Positions 11,903-24,728 of a stretch of DNA of 64,000 nt are shown in pieces; position 1 is the stretch's first letter, and each line of letters opens with the position of its first letter. The notes under the pieces were generated by a model. It made no database searches. It saw nothing but the letters and a program-made list of their open reading frames with translations, and was not told where the DNA came from. Position numbers and translations under genes: made by a program. This DNA is from Ehretia macrophylla (taxonomy: Eukaryota > Streptophyta > Magnoliopsida > Boraginales > Ehretiaceae), in contig CM075775.1 of assembly GCA_037974665.1 (NCBI GenBank), forward strand, positions 68,992,945 to 69,056,944, given 5' to 3'.

Positions 11903-12460
11903 CTTTTCAATTTTTTTTTCCCTGGTTAGGGTTGCCAAGATACTTTATCCACCAAATATCTATTACCGAATCCAACGGAACATTGGGCAAGACACCTTCG
12001 CTTCACTTAGAAGCCGGGCCAGCAAACCGAGGGCGTAGGGTTTGTGACCAGGTCTTCGTCGCTCCGGTGCCCATAACTTTTGATCCGTAAGGAGTTACGC
12101 GATGCACAGCATACCGTTGCAAAGCTCTCTGAGAGCTCTACGATGGGGGCAACCAGTTTGCTCGTTATGCCCATTTTTGGAGCCCAAAATTGAACATTTT
12201 CATCAGTTTCAGTCCACTTTTTTTCTTTTGCTCTGTTTTTCTGTCCCGGATCGTACGTCGTGAGATGTTAAAAGGATGACAAACTGACTCACGCGACATC
12301 AGAGGGCCCTACAACGTGTCGATATCACGTCTTGTGAGGATGCTGCGTTCTTGAAGCGGATGGGTTGTCGTTAAGCCCATTGGGCATTTTGAATGGGCCA
12401 TCTCTCTTAGCTGGGACTATGAACCGTTAACACATATAGGAATTGTGCCCTCAACATGAC

Positions 12461-12579
12461 GGGTGCGATCATACCAGCACTAATGCACCGGATCCCATCA
12501 TTACTTCGAAGTTAAGCGTGCTTGGACGAGAGTAGTACTAAGATGGGTGACCCCCTGGGAAGTCCTCGTGCTGCACCCC
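12461..12579 (+). rRNA. 5S: 5S rRNA copy 19 (type F gene, A-like spacer)
   Basis: F markers G41T, A42T and G81A, plus C46T, G66A and T111C. The first telo-box is the F form TTAGAGTT, but the later spacer is not F (CATAACTT, not CAAAACTT), so the unit looks chimeric. Confidence 0.91.
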
Positions 12580-13136
12580 CTTTTCAATTTTTTTTGCCCT
12601 GGTTAGAGTTGCCAAGATACTTTATCCACCAAATCTCAATTTCTGAATCCCACGGAACATTGGGCAAGACAACTTCGCTTCACGTAGAGGTCGGGCCAGC
12701 AAACTGAGGGCGTAGGGCTTGTGACCAAGTCTCTGTCGCTCTGGTGCCCATAACTTTAGATCCGTAAGGTGTTACGCGGCGCACAGAATACTGTTGCAAA
12801 GCTCTCTGAGAGCTCTACGATGGGGGCAGAGAGCTTGCTCACTGTGCCCATTTTTGGAGCCAAAAATCAAATGTTTTCATCAGTTTTAGGCCACTTTTCT
12901 TCTTTTGCCCTATTTTTTCGTCCCGGATCGTACGTCGTGAGCTGTTAAAAGGACGACAACCTGAATCGCGGTACATCAGAGGGCCCTACAACGATCGATA
13001 TCACGTCTTGCGAGGATGCTGCGTTGTTGAAGCGGATGGGTTGTTGTTAAGTCCATTGGGCCTTTTGAATGGGCCATCTCTCTAGGCTAGCACTGTGAAC
13101 CATTAACACATATAGGAATTGTGCCCTCAACATGAC

Positions 13137-13255
13137 TGGTGCTATCAGGGCAGCACTAATGCACCGGATCCCATCAGAACTCCGAAGTTAAGCGTGCTTG
13201 GGTGAGAGTAGTACTAGGTTGGGTGACCCCCTGGGAAGTCCTCGTGTTGCACCCC
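13137..13255 (+). rRNA. 5S: 5S rRNA copy 20 (B-like 5' end)
   Basis: Full length with G1T, G7T, T12G, A13G, C14G, C67T and A83T. The B-like changes stop after position 14. Confidence 0.91.
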
Positions 13256-13813
13256 CTTTTCAATTTTTTTAGCCCTGGTTAGGGTTGCCAAGATACTTTA
13301 TCCACCAAATCTCTATTACTGAATCCCACTGAACACTAGGCCAAACAACTTCACTTCACGTAGAGGCCGGGCCAGTAAACCGAGGGCGTAGGGTTTGTGA
13401 CAAGCTCTACGTCGCTCCGGCGCCCATAACTTTTGATCCTTAAGGAGTTACGCAGAGTACAGCATACCGTTGCAAAGCTCTCTGAGAGCTCTACAACGGG
13501 TGCAGCCAGTTTGCTCGATGTGCCCATTTTTGAAGCCCAAAATTGAACGTTTTTATCAATTTATGGCCACTTTTCTTCTTTTGCTCTGTTTTTCTGTCCC
13601 GGATCTTACGTCGTGAGCTGTTAAAAGGATGACAACCTAACTCGCGGGACATCAGAGGGCCCTACAACGTGTCGATATCAAGTCTTGCGAGGATGCTACG
13701 TTGTTGAAGCGGATGGGTTGTCGTTAAGCCCATTGGGCCTTTTGAATGGGCCATATCTGTAGGCTGGCACTGTGAACCGTTAACACATATAGGAATTGTG
13801 CCCTCAACATGAC

Positions 13814-13932
13814 AGGGGCGATCAGAGCGGCACTAATGAACCGGATTCCATTAGAACTGCGAAGTTAAGCGTGCTTGGGCGAGAGTAGTACTAGGATGGG
13901 TGACCCCCAGGGAAGTTCTCGTGTTGCACCCC
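13814..13932 (+). rRNA. 5S: 5S rRNA copy 21 (type B)
   Basis: Type B set T4G, T12G, C14G, C34T, T96A and C104T, plus G1A, A16G, C26A, C39T and C46G: one of the most diverged copies. Confidence 0.9.
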
Positions 13933-14490
13933 CGTTTTCAATTTTTTTTGCTCCGGTTAGGGTTGCCATGATACTTTATCCACCACATTTCTATTATCAA
14001 ATCCCACGGTACATTAGGCAAGACAACTTCGCTTCACGTAGAGGCCGGGCCAGCAAACCGAGGGCATAGGTTTTGTGACCAGATCTCCGTCGCTCTAGTG
14101 CCCATAACTTTGGATCCGTAAGGAGTTTCGCGCCGCACAACATACGGTTGCAAAGCTCTCTGAGAGCGCTACGCCGGGGGCAGAAGTTTGCTCACTGTGC
14201 CCATTTTTGAAGCCCAAAATCGAACGTTTTCATCAATTTCAGTCCACTTTTCTTCTTTTGATCTGTTTTTCCCACCCGGATTGTACATCGTGAGCTGTTG
14301 AAAGGATGACAACATGAATCGCAGGACATCAAAGGGCCCTACAACGTGTCAATATCACGTCTTTCGAGAATGCTGCATTGTTGAAATGGATGGGTTGTCG
14401 TTAATCCCATTGGACCTTTTGAATGGGCCATCTCTCTAGGCTAGCACTGTGAACCGTTAACACATATAGGAATTGTGCCCTGAACATGAA

Positions 14491-14609
14491 GTGTACGATC
14501 ATACCAGCACTAATGCACCGGATCCCATCAGAACTCCGAAGTTAAGCGTGTTTGGGCGAGAGTAGTACTAGGATTGGTGACCCCCTGGGAAGTCCTCGTG
14601 CTGCACCAT
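14491..14609 (+). rRNA. 5S: 5S rRNA copy 22 (type A, damaged ends)
   Basis: Full length with G2T, G5A, C61T, G85T, T111C, C118A and C119T. The -1 base is A. Changes at both ends weaken helix I. Confidence 0.9.
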
Positions 14610-15167
14610 CTTTTCAATTTTTTTTGCCCTGGTTAGGGTTGCCATGATACTTTATCCACCAAACCTCTATTACCGAATCCAACGGAACATTAGGCAAGAC
14701 AACTTCGCTTCACGTAGAGGTCGGGCCTGCAAACTGAGGGCGTAGGGTTTGTGACCAAGTCTCCGTCGCTCCGGTGCCCATAAATTTTGATCCGTAAGGA
14801 GTTACGCGGCGCACAGCATACCGTTGCAAAGCACTCTGAGAGCTCTACGATGGGGGCAGAGAGCTTGCTCGATTTGCCTATTTTTGGAGCCCGAAATCAA
14901 ACGTTTTCGTCAGTTTCAGGACAATTTTCTTCTTTTGCCCTGTTTTTCCGTCCCGGATCGTACGTCGTGATCAGTTAAAAGGACGAGAACCTGACTCGCG
15001 GTACATCAGAGGGCCCTACAACGTGATGATATCACGTATTGCGAGGATGCTGCGTTGTTGAAGCGGATGGGTTGTCGTTAAGCCCATTGGGCCTTTCGAA
15101 TGGGCCATCTCTCTAGGCTGGCACTGTGAATCGTTAACACATATAGGAATTGTGACCTCAACATGAT

Positions 15168-15286
15168 GGGTGCAATCAGAGAAGCACTAATGCACCGGAT
15201 CCCATCAGAACTCCGAAGTTAAGCGTGCTTGGGCGAGAGTAGTACAAGGATGGGTGAGCCCCTGGGAAGTCCTCGTGTTGCACCCC
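15168..15286 (+). rRNA. 5S: 5S rRNA copy 23 (B-like 5' end)
   Basis: Full length with G7A, T12G, C14G, C15A, T79A and C91G (box C core GGGTGAG). The -1 base is T. Confidence 0.91.
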
Positions 15287-15844
15287 CTTTTCAATTTTTT
15301 TTGCCCTGGTTAGGGTTGCTAAGATACTTTATCCACCAAATCTATATTACCGAATCCCACGGAACATTGGGCAAGACAACTTCGCTTCACGTAGAAGCCG
15401 GGCCAGGAAACCGAGGGCGTAGGGTTTGTGACCAGGTCTCCGTCGCTCCGGTGCCCATAACTTTTGATCCGTAAGGAGTTACGCAGCGCACAGCATACCG
15501 TTGCAAAGCTCTCTGAGACCTCTACGACGGGGGCAGCCAATTTTCTCGCTGTGCCGATTTTTGAAGCCCAAAATCGAACGTTTTCATCAATTTCCGGCCA
15601 CTTTTCTTCTTTTGCTCTGTTTTTTCGTCCCGGATCGTACGTCGTGAGCTGTTAAAAGGACGACAACCTGACTCGCGGGACATCAGAGGGCCCTACAACA
15701 TGTCGATATCACATCTTGCGAGGATGCTGCGTTGTTGAAGCGGATGGGTTGTCGTTAAGCCCATTGGGCCTTTTGAATGGGCCATATCTCTAGGCTGGCA
15801 CTGTGAACCGTTAACACATATAGGAATTGTGCCCTCAACATGAC

Positions 15845-15963
15845 GGGGGCAATCAGAGCAGGACTAATGCACCGGATTCCATCAGAACTCTGAAGTTAAG
15901 CGTGCTTAGGAGAGAGTAGTATTAGAATGGGTGACCCCCAGGGAAGTTCTCGTGTTGCACCCC
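15845..15963 (+). rRNA. 5S: 5S rRNA copy 24 (type B)
   Basis: Type B set plus G7A, C18G, C47T, G64A, C67A, C78T and G82A. The spacer ends with the GGGCATTTTG form that precedes type D. Confidence 0.9.
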
Positions 15964-16521
15964 ACTTTTCAATTTTTTTTGCTCCGGTTAGGGTTGCCAT
16001 GATACTTTATCCACCAAATTTCTATTATCAAATCCTACGGTACATTGGGCAAGACAACTTCGCTTCACGTAGAGGCCGGGCCAGCAAACCGAGGGCGTAG
16101 GGTTTGTGACCAGGTCTCCGTCGCTCCAGTGCCCATAACTTTTGATCCGTAAGGAGTTACGCGGCGCACAGCATACCATTGCAAAGCTCTCTGAGAGCTC
16201 TACGACGGAGGCTGCCAACTTGCTCGCTATGCCATTTTTGGAGCCTAAAATCGAACGTTTTCATCAATTTCAGGCCACTTTTCTTCTTTAGCTCTGTTTT
16301 TCCGTCCTGGATCGTACGTCGTGAGCTGTTAAAAGGACGACAACCTAACTCGCGGGACATCTGAGGGCCCTACAACGTGTTGATATCACGTTTTGCGAGG
16401 ATACTGCGTTGTTGAAATGGATGGGTTGTCGTTAAGCCCATTGGGCATTTTGAATGGGCCATCTCTCTAAGTTGGGACTGTGAACTATTAACACATATAG
16501 GAATTGTGTACTCAACATGAC

Positions 16522-16639
16522 GGTGCGATCATACCAGAACTAATGCACTGGATCCCATCAGAACTCCGAAGTTAAGCGTGCATGGGCGAGAGTAGCACTA
16601 GGATTGCTGACCCCCTAGGAAGTCCTCGTGTTGCACCCC
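16522..16639 (+). rRNA. 5S: 5S rRNA copy 25 (type D, 118 nt)
   Basis: One of the three 5' Gs is missing. Other changes are C18A, C29T, T62A, T76C, G85T, G87C and G97A. It starts the second D-E-F block. Confidence 0.9.
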
Positions 16640-17197
16640 CTTTTCAATTTTTTTTGCTCTGGTTAGGGTTGCCAAGATACTTTATCCACCAAATCTCTAT
16701 TACCGAATCCCACGGAACATTGGGCAACACAACTTTGCTTTACGTAGAGGCCGAGCCCGCAAATCGAGGGCGTAGGATTTATAACCAGGTCTCTGTCGCT
16801 CCGGTGCCCATAACTTTTGATCCGTAAGGAGTTACGCGGTGCACAGCATACCGATGCAAAGCTCTGTGAGAGCTCTACGACGGGGTCAACCGGCTTGCTC
16901 GATGTGCCCACTTTTGGAGCTCAAAATCGAATGTTTTCATATGTTTCATTACACTTTATTTCTTTTGCTCTGTTTTTCCATCCCAGATTGTACGTAATGA
17001 GCTGTTAAAAGGACGACAACATGACTCGCGGGACATCAGAGGGCCCTACAACGTGTCGAGATCACCTCCTGCGAGGATGCTGCATAGTTAAATTGGGTGG
17101 GGTGCCGTTAAGCCCATTGGGCCTTTTGAATGGGCCATCTCTCTAGGCTGGCACTGTGAACCGTTAACACATATAGGAATTGTGCCCTCAACATGAC

Positions 17198-17316
17198 GGG
17201 TGCGATCATACCAGCATTAATGCAGCGGATCCCAACAGAACTACGAAGTTAAGCATGCTTGGGCGAGAGTAGGACTAGGATGGGTGACCCCTCGGGAAGT
17301 CCTCGAGTTGCACCCC
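17198..17316 (+). rRNA. 5S: 5S rRNA copy 26 (type E)
   Basis: E markers C28G, C46A and T109A, plus C20T, T38A, G58A, T76G, C95T and T96C. Confidence 0.91.
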
Positions 17317-17872
17317 CTATTCAATTTTTTTTACCCTGGTTAGGGTTGCCAAGAAACTTTATCCACCAAATCTCTATTACCGAATCCCACAGAACATTGG
17401 GCAAGACAACTTCGGTTCACGTAGAGGCCGAGGCAGCAAACCGAGGGCGTAGGATTTGTGACCAGGTCTCCGTCGCTCCGATGCCCATAACTTTTGATCC
17501 ATAAGGAGTTACGCAGCGCACAACATACCGTTTCAAAGCTCTCTGAGAGCTTTACAACGGGGGCAGAGAGCTAGCTCGCTATGCCCATTTTTGGAGCCCA
17601 AAATCGAACGTTTTCATCAATTTCAGACCACTTTTCTTATTTTGCTCTGTTTTTCTGTCCTGGATCGTACGTCGTGTGCTATTCAAAGGATGACAACCTA
17701 ACTCAGGACATCAGAGGGCCCTACAATGTGTCGATAACACGTCTTGCGAGGATGCTGCGTTGTTGAAGCGGATGGGTTGTCGTTAAGCCCCTTGGGCCTT
17801 TTGAATGGGCCATCTCTCTAAGCTGGGACTGTGAACCGTTAACACATATAGGAATTGTGCCCTCAACATGAG

Positions 17873-17991
17873 GGGTGCGATCATACCAGCAGTAATGCAC
17901 CGCATCCCATCATTACTCCGAAGTTAAGCGTGCTTGGGCGAGAGTAGTACTAAGATAGGTGACCCCCTGGGAAGTCCTCGTGTTGCACCCC
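17873..17991 (+). rRNA. 5S: 5S rRNA copy 27 (type F)
   Basis: F markers G41T, A42T and G81A, plus C20G, G31C and G85A. The -1 base is G. The first telo-box reads TTAGAATT, further decayed than in other F units. Confidence 0.91.
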
Positions 17992-18549
17992 CTTTTGTAT
18001 TTTTTTTGCCCTGGTTAGAATTGCCAAGATACTTTCTCCGCCAAATCTCTATTACCGAATCCCACGAAACATTGGGCAAGACAACTTCGCTTCACGTAGA
18101 GGCCGGGTCTGCAAACCGAGGGCGTAGGGTTTGTGACCAGGTCTCCGTTGCTCCGGTACCCAAAACTTTTGATCCGTAAGGAGTTTCACGGCGCACAACA
18201 TACCGTTACAAAGCTCTTTGAGAGCTCTACGACGGGGGCATCCAGCTTGCTCGCTGTGCCCTTTTTTGGAGCCCAAAATCGAACGTTTTCATCAATTTCA
18301 GGCCACTTTTCTTCTTTCGCTCTGTTTTTTCGTCCCGGATCGTACGTCGTGAGCTGTTAAAAGGACGACAACCTGACTCGCGGGACATCAGAGGGCCCTA
18401 CAACGTGTCAATATCACGTCTTCCGAGGATGCTGCATTGTTGAAGCGGATGGGTTGTCGTTAAGCCCATTGGGCCTTTTGAATGGGCCATTTTTGTAGGC
18501 TGGCAATGTGAACCGTTAACACATATAGGAATTGTGCCCACAACATGAC

Positions 18550-18668
18550 GGGGGCGATCAGAGCAGGACTAATGCACCGGATTCCATCAGAACTCCGAAG
18601 TTAAGCGTGCTTGGGTGAGAGTAGTACAAGGATGGGTGACCCCTTGGAAAGTCCTCGTGTTGCACCCC
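18550..18668 (+). rRNA. 5S: 5S rRNA copy 28 (B 5' half, A 3' half)
   Basis: B changes T4G, T12G, C14G and C34T (with C18G) are present, but T96A and C104T are absent; C67T, T79A, C95T and G99A appear instead. The switch lies between positions 34 and 96. It replaces the expected G unit after D-E-F. Confidence 0.9.
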
Positions 18669-19226
18669 CTTTTCAATTTTTTTTGCCCTGGTTAGGGTTG
18701 CCAAGATACTTTATCCACCAAATCTCTATTACCGAATCCCACGGAACATTGGGCAAGACAACTTCGCTTCACGTAGAGGCCGGGCTAGCAAACCGAGGGC
18801 GTAGGGTTTGTGACCAGGTCTCTGTCGTTCCGGTGCCCATAACTTTTGATCCGTAAGGAGTTACGCGGAGCACAGCATACCGTTGCAAAGCTCTTTGAGG
18901 GCTCTACGACGGGGGCAGCCAGTTTGCTCGCTGTTCCCGTTTTTGCAGCCCAAAATCGAACGTTTTCATCAATTTATGTCCACTTTCCTTCTTTTGCTCT
19001 GTTTTTCTGTCCCGGATCGTACGTCGTGAGCTGTTAAAAGGACGAAAACCTGACTCGTGGGACATCAGAGGTCCCTACAACGTGTCAATATCATGTCTTG
19101 CGAGGATGCGGCGTTGTTGAAGCGGATGGTTTGTCTTTGAGCCCATTGGGCCTTTTGAATGGGCCATATTTGTAGGCTTGCACTGTGAACCGTTAACACA
19201 TATAGGAATTGTGCCCTCAACATGAC

Positions 19227-19345
19227 GGGGGTGATCAGAGCAGGACTAATGCACCGGATTCCATCAGAACTCTGAAGTTAAGCGTGCTTGGGCGAGAGTA
19301 GTACAGGGATGGGTGACCCCCAGGGAAGTTCTCGTGTTGTACCCC
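19227..19345 (+). rRNA. 5S: 5S rRNA copy 29 (type B)
   Basis: Type B set plus C6T, C18G, C47T, T79A, A80G and C114T. C6T and C114T leave helix I with further mismatches. Confidence 0.9.
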
Positions 19346-19904
19346 CGTTTTCAATTTTTTTTGCTCCGGTTAGGGTTGCCGTGATATGTTATCCACCACA
19401 TTTCTATTATCGAATCCCACAGTACATTGGGCAAGACAACTTCGCTTCACGTAGAGGCCGGACCAGCAAACCGAGGGCGTAGGGTTTGTGACCAGGTCTC
19501 CGTCGCTCCAATGCCCATAACTTTTGATCCGTAAGGAGTTACACAGCGCACAGCATACCGTTGCAAAGCACTCTGAGAGCTCTACGACGGGGGCAGCCAG
19601 TTTGCTCGATGTGCCCATTTTTTGAGCCCAAAATCGAAAGTTTTCATCAATTTCAGTCCACTTTTCTTCTTTTGCTCCGTTTTTCCCACCAGGATCGTAC
19701 GTCGTGAGCTGTTAAAAGGATGACAACATGACTTGCGGGACATTAGAGGGCCCTACAACGTGTCGATATCACGTCTTTCGAGTATGTTGCATTGTTGAAG
19801 CGGATGGGTTGTTGTTAAGCCCATTGGACCTTTTGAATTGGCCATATCTCTAGGCTGGCACTGTCAACCGTTAACACGTATAGGAATTGTGCCCTCAACA
19901 TGAC

Positions 19905-20023
19905 GGGGGCGATCAGTGCAGCACTAATGCCCTGGATTCCATCAGAACTCCGAAGTTAAGCGTGCTTGGGCGAGAGTAGTATTAGGATGGGTGACCCCCA
20001 GGGAAGTTCTCGTGTTGCACACC
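19905..20023 (+). rRNA. 5S: 5S rRNA copy 30 (type B, altered 3' end)
   Basis: Type B set with A13T, A27C, C29T and C78T. The 3' end reads GCACACCACC, an apparent 2-base insertion, so the exact end is uncertain by 1-2 bases. Its spacer is the pre-D form. Confidence 0.88.
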
Positions 20024-20582
20024 ACCGTTTTCAATTTTTTTTGCTCCGGTTAGGGTTGCCATGATACTTTATCCACCACATTTCTATTATCAAATCCCAC
20101 GGTACATTGGACAAGACAACTTCGCTTCACGTAGAGGCCGGGCCAGCAAACCGAGGGCGTAGGGTTTGTGACCAGGTCTCCGTCACTCCGGTGCCCATAA
20201 CTTTTGATCCGTAAGGGGTTACGCGGCGCACAGCATACCGTTGCAAAGCTCTCAGAGAGCTTTACGACGGAGGCCGCCAGCTTGCTCGCTATGCCATTTT
20301 TGGAGCCTAAATCAAACGTTTTCATCAATTTCAGGCCACTTTTCTACATTTGCTCTGTTTTTTCATACTGGATCGTACGTCGTGAGCTATTAAAAGGACG
20401 ACAACCTGACTCGCGGGACATCTGAGGGCCCTACAACTTGTCGATATCACGTTTTATGAGGATACTGCGTTGTTGAAGCGTATGGGTTGTCCTTAAGACC
20501 ATTGGGCATTTTGAATGGGCCATCTCTCTAAGCTGGGACTGTGAACCGTTAACACATATAGGAATTGTGCACTTAACATGAT

Positions 20583-20701
20583 GGGTGCAATCATACCAAA
20601 ACTAATGCACTGGATCCCATCAGTACTCCGAAGTTAAGCGTGCTTGGGTGAGAGTAGTACTAGGATTGGTGACCCCCTGGGAAGTCCTCGTGTTGCACCC
20701 C
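20583..20701 (+). rRNA. 5S: 5S rRNA copy 31 (type D)
   Basis: Changes are G7A, G17A, C18A, C29T, A42T, C67T and G85T. G17A and C18A are shared with the D unit at 43089. The -1 base is T. It starts the third D-E-F-G block. Confidence 0.91.
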
Positions 20702-21259
20702 CTTTTCAATTTTTTTTTGCTCTGGTTAGGGTTGCCAAGATACTTTATCCCCAAAATCTCTATTACTGAATCCTACGGAACATTGGGCAAGACAACTTCG
20801 CTTCACGTAGTGGCCGAGCCAGCAAACCGAGGGCGTGGGGTTTGTGACCAGGTCTCCGTCTCTCCGGTGCCCATAACTTTGGATCCGTAAGGAGTTACGC
20901 GGTGCACAGCATACCGTTACAAAGCTCTCTAAGAGCTCTACGATAGGGTCAGCCAGCTTGCTCGATGTGCCCGTTTTTGGAGCTCAATTCGAATGTTTTC
21001 ATCTGTTTCAGTCCACTTTATTTCTTTTGCTCTATTTTTCCATCCCGGATTGTAAGTCATAAGCTGTTAAAAGGATGACAACATGACTCGCGGGACATCA
21101 GAGGGCCTTACAACGTGACGATATCACGTATTTCGAGGCTGCTGCGTTGTTAAAGCGGATGGGTTGTCGTTAAGCCCATTGGGCCTTTTGAATGGGCCAT
21201 CTCTCTAGGCTGGCACTGTGAACTGTTAACAAATATTGGAATTGTGCCCTCAACATGAC

Positions 21260-21378
21260 GGGTGCGATCATACCAGCATTAATGCAGCGGATCCCATCAG
21301 AACTACCAAGTTAAGCGTGCTTGGGCGAGAGTAGTACTAGGATGGGTGACCCCTTGGGAAGTCCTCGAGTTGCACCCC
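21260..21378 (+). rRNA. 5S: 5S rRNA copy 32 (type E)
   Basis: E markers C28G, C46A and T109A, plus C20T (also in the E unit at 17198), G48C and C95T. Confidence 0.92.
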
Positions 21379-21936
21379 CTTTTCAATTTTTTTTGCCCTA
21401 GTTAGGGTTGCCAAGATACTTTATCCAGCAAATCTCAATTATCGAATCCCACGGAACATTGGGCAAGACAACTTCGCTTCACGTAGAGGCCGAGCCAGCA
21501 AACCGAGGGCGTAGGGTTTGTGACCAGGCCTCCGTCGTTCCGGTGCCCATAACTTTTGATCCATAAAGAGTTACACGGCGCACAGCATACCGTTGTAAAG
21601 CTCTCTGAGAGCTCTAGGACGGGGGCAGCGAGCTGGCTGGCTGTGCCTATTTTTGGAGCCCAAAATTGAACGTTTTCATCAATTTTAGACCACTTTTCTT
21701 ATTTTACCCTGTTTTTCTGTCTCGGATCGTACGTCGTGAGCTGTTCAAAGGACGACAACCTGACTCACAGGACATCAGAGGGCTCTACAACGTGTCGATA
21801 TCACGTCTTGCGAGGATGCTACGTTGTTGAAGCAGATGGGTTGTCGTTAAGCCCCTTGGGCCTTTTGAATGGGCCATCTCTCTAAGCTGCGACTGTGAAC
21901 CGTTAACACACATAGGAATTGTGCCCTCAACATGAC

Positions 21937-22055
21937 GGGTGCGATCATACCAGCACAAATGCACCGGATCCCATCATTACTTCGAAGTTAAACGTGCTTG
22001 GGCGAGAGTAGTACTAAGATGGGTGACCCCCTGGGAAGTCCTCGTGTTGCACCCC
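21937..22055 (+). rRNA. 5S: 5S rRNA copy 33 (type F)
   Basis: F markers G41T, A42T and G81A, plus T21A, C46T and G56A (box A). The first telo-box is TTAGAGTT. Confidence 0.92.
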
Positions 22056-22613
22056 CTTTTCAATTTTTTTTGCCCTGGTTAGAGTTGCCAAGATACTTTA
22101 TCCACCAAATCTCTATTACCGAATCCCACGGAACATTGGGCAAGACAACTTCGCTTCACGTAGAGGCCGGGCCTGCAAACTGAGGGCGTAGGGTTTGTGA
22201 CCTGGTCTCCGTCGCTCCGGAGCCCAAAACTTTTGATCCGTAAGGAGTTTCGCGGTGCACAACATACCGTTGCAAAGCTCTCTGAGAACTCTAAGACGGG
22301 GGCATCCAGCTTGCTCGTTGTGCCCTTTTTTTGAGCCCAAAATCGAACGTTTTCATCAATTTCAGGCCACTTTCCTTCTTTCACTCTATTTTTTCGTCCC
22401 GGATCGTACGTCGTGAGATGTTAAAAGGACGAAAACCTGACTCGCTGGACATTAGAGGGCCATACAACGCTTCGATATCACGTCTTGCGAGGATGCTGCG
22501 TTGGTGAAGCGGATGGGGTGGCGGTAAGCCCAGTGGGCCTTTTTAATGGGCCATCTCTCTAGGCTGGCACTGTGAACCGTTAACACATATAGAAATTGTG
22601 CCCTTAACATGAC

Positions 22614-22732
22614 GGGTGTGATCATACCAGCACTAATGCACCGGATCCCATTAGAACTCCGAAGTTAAGCGTGCTTGGGCGAGAGTAGTACTAGGATGGG
22701 TCACCCCTTGGGAAGTCCTTGTGTTGCACCCC
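22614..22732 (+). rRNA. 5S: 5S rRNA copy 34 (type G)
   Basis: Changes are C6T, C39T, G89C, C95T and C107T. It shares three with the G unit at 9752 and C6T with the one at 46472. Confidence 0.92.
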
Positions 22733-23289
22733 CTTTTTAATTTTTTTCGCCCTGGTTAGGGTTGCCAAGATACTTTATCCACCAAATCTCTATTACCGAA
22801 TCCCATGGAACATTGGGCAAGACAAATTCGCTTCACGTAGAGGTCGGGCCCGCAAACCGAGGGCGTAGGGTTTGTGACGAGGTCTCCGTCGCTCCGGTGC
22901 CCATAACTTTTGATCCGTCAGGAGTTACGCGGCGCACAGCATACTGTTACAAAGCTCTCTGAGAGCTCTACGATTGGGGCAAAGAGCTTGCTCGTTGTGC
23001 CCATTTTTGGAGCCCAAAATCAAACGTTTTCATCAGTTTCAGTCCACTTATCTTCTTTTGCACTATTTTTCTGTCCCGTATCGTACATCATGAGCTGTTA
23101 AAAGGACGACAACCTGACTCGTGGGACATCAGAGGGCCCTACAACGTGTTATATCACGTCTTGCAAGGATGCTGCGTTGTTGAAGCGGATGGGTTGTCGT
23201 TAAGCCCATTGGGCCTTTTGAGTGGGCAATCTCTCTAGGCTGGCACTGTGAACCGTTAACAAATATATGAATTGTGCCCTCAACATGAT

Positions 23290-23408
23290 GGGTGCGATCA
23301 GAGCAGCACTAATGCACCGGATCCCATCAGAACTCCGAAGTTAAGCATGCTTGGGTGAGAGTAGTACTAGGATGGGTGACCCCCTGGGAAGTCCTCGTGT
23401 TGCACCCC
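23290..23408 (+). rRNA. 5S: 5S rRNA copy 35 (A with B-like 12/14)
   Basis: Only T12G, C14G, G58A and C67T differ, so it is one of the better kept copies. The -1 base is T. Confidence 0.93.
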
Positions 23409-23966
23409 CTTTTCAATTTTTTTTGCCCTGGTTAGGGTTGCCAAGATATTTTATCCACCAAATCTCTATTACCGAATCCCACGGAACATTGGGCAAGACT
23501 ACTTCGCTAAACGTAGAGGCCGGGCCAGCAAACCGAGGGCGTAGTGTTTATGACCAGGTCTCCGTTGCTCCGGTGCCTATAACTTTTGATCCGTAAGGAG
23601 TTACGCGGAGCACAGCATACCATTGAAAATCTCTCTGAGAGCTCTACGACGGGAGCAGCCAATTTGCTCGCTGTGCCTATTTTTGAAGCCCAAAATTGAA
23701 TGTTTTAATCAATTTACGGCCACTTTTCATCTTCTGCTCTATTTTTCTGTCCCGGATCGTACGTCATGAGCTGTTAAAAGGATGACAACATGACTCGTTG
23801 GACATCAGAGGGCCTTACAACGTGCCGATATCACGTCTTGCAAGGATGCTGCGTTGTTGAAGCGGATGGGTTGTCGTTAAGCCCATTGGGCCATTTGAAA
23901 GGGCCATATCTCTAGGCTGGCACTTTGAACCGTTAACACATATAGGAATTGTGCCCTCAACATGAC

Positions 23967-24085
23967 AGTGGCGATCAGAGCAGCACTAATGCACCGGATT
24001 CCATCAGAACTCCGAAGTTAAGCGTGCTTGGGCGAGAGTAGTACTAGGATGGGTGACCCCCAGGTAAGTTCTCATGTTGCACCCC
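23967..24085 (+). rRNA. 5S: 5S rRNA copy 36 (type B)
   Basis: Type B set plus G1A, G3T, G99T and G108A. Three changes fall in the 5' strand of helix I. Confidence 0.9.
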
Positions 24086-24644
24086 CGTTTTCAATTTTTT
24101 TTGCTCCGGTTAGGGTTGACATGATACTTTATCCACAACATTTCTATTATCAAATCCCACCGTACATTGGGCAAGACAACCTCGCGTGACTTAGGGACCG
24201 GGCTAGCAAACCGAGGGCGTAGGGTTTGTGACCAGGCCTTCGTCGCTCCGGTGCCCATAACTTTTGATCCGTAAGGAGTTACGTTGCGCACAGCTTACCG
24301 TTGCAAAGCTCTCTGAGAGCTCTACGACGAGGGCAGCCAGTGTGCTTGTTGTGCCCATTTTTGAAGCCCAAAATCAAACGTTTTCATCAATTTCAGTGCA
24401 CTTTTCTTCTTTTGCTCTGTTTTTTCCACCCGGATCATACGTCGTGAGCTGTTAAAAGGATGATAACATGACTCGTGGGACATCAGAGGGCCCAACATCG
24501 TGCATATATCACGTCTTTTGAGAATGCTGCATTGTTGAAGCGGATGGGTTGTCGTTAAGCCCATTGGGCCTTTTGAATGGGCCATCTCTCTGGGCTGGCA
24601 CTGTGAACCGTTAACACATATAGGAATTGTGCCCTCAACAAGAC

Positions 24645-24728
24645 GGGTGCGATCATACATAGTACTAATGCTTGGGCGAGGTAGTCCTAGGATGGATGAC
24701 CCCCTGGGAAGTCCTCGTGCTGCACCCC
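24645..24728 (+). pseudogene. 5S: 5S rRNA copy 37, box A deleted
   Basis: Only 84 nt. About 35 nt (near positions 26-60) are missing, with TG at both edges in the majority sequence. The loss removes most of box A and helices II-III, so it cannot give a normal 5S RNA. It also has one extra base near position 15, one missing near 71, and G87A. A separate 26-bp deletion follows in its spacer near 24980, giving a 616-bp unit. Confidence 0.93.

Larger units (their letters stand above)
16522..18549 (+). repeat. Higher-order repeat block D-E-F, copy 2 (G replaced)
   Basis: D, E and F units in order at 16522, 17198 and 17873, starting 13 units after copy 1. The next unit is a B/A mosaic instead of G. 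Confidence 0.83.
20583..23289 (+). repeat. Higher-order repeat block D-E-F-G, copy 3
   Basis: Units at 20583, 21260, 21937 and 22614, six units after copy 2. The G unit shares G89C, C95T and C107T with copy 1. Confidence 0.85.
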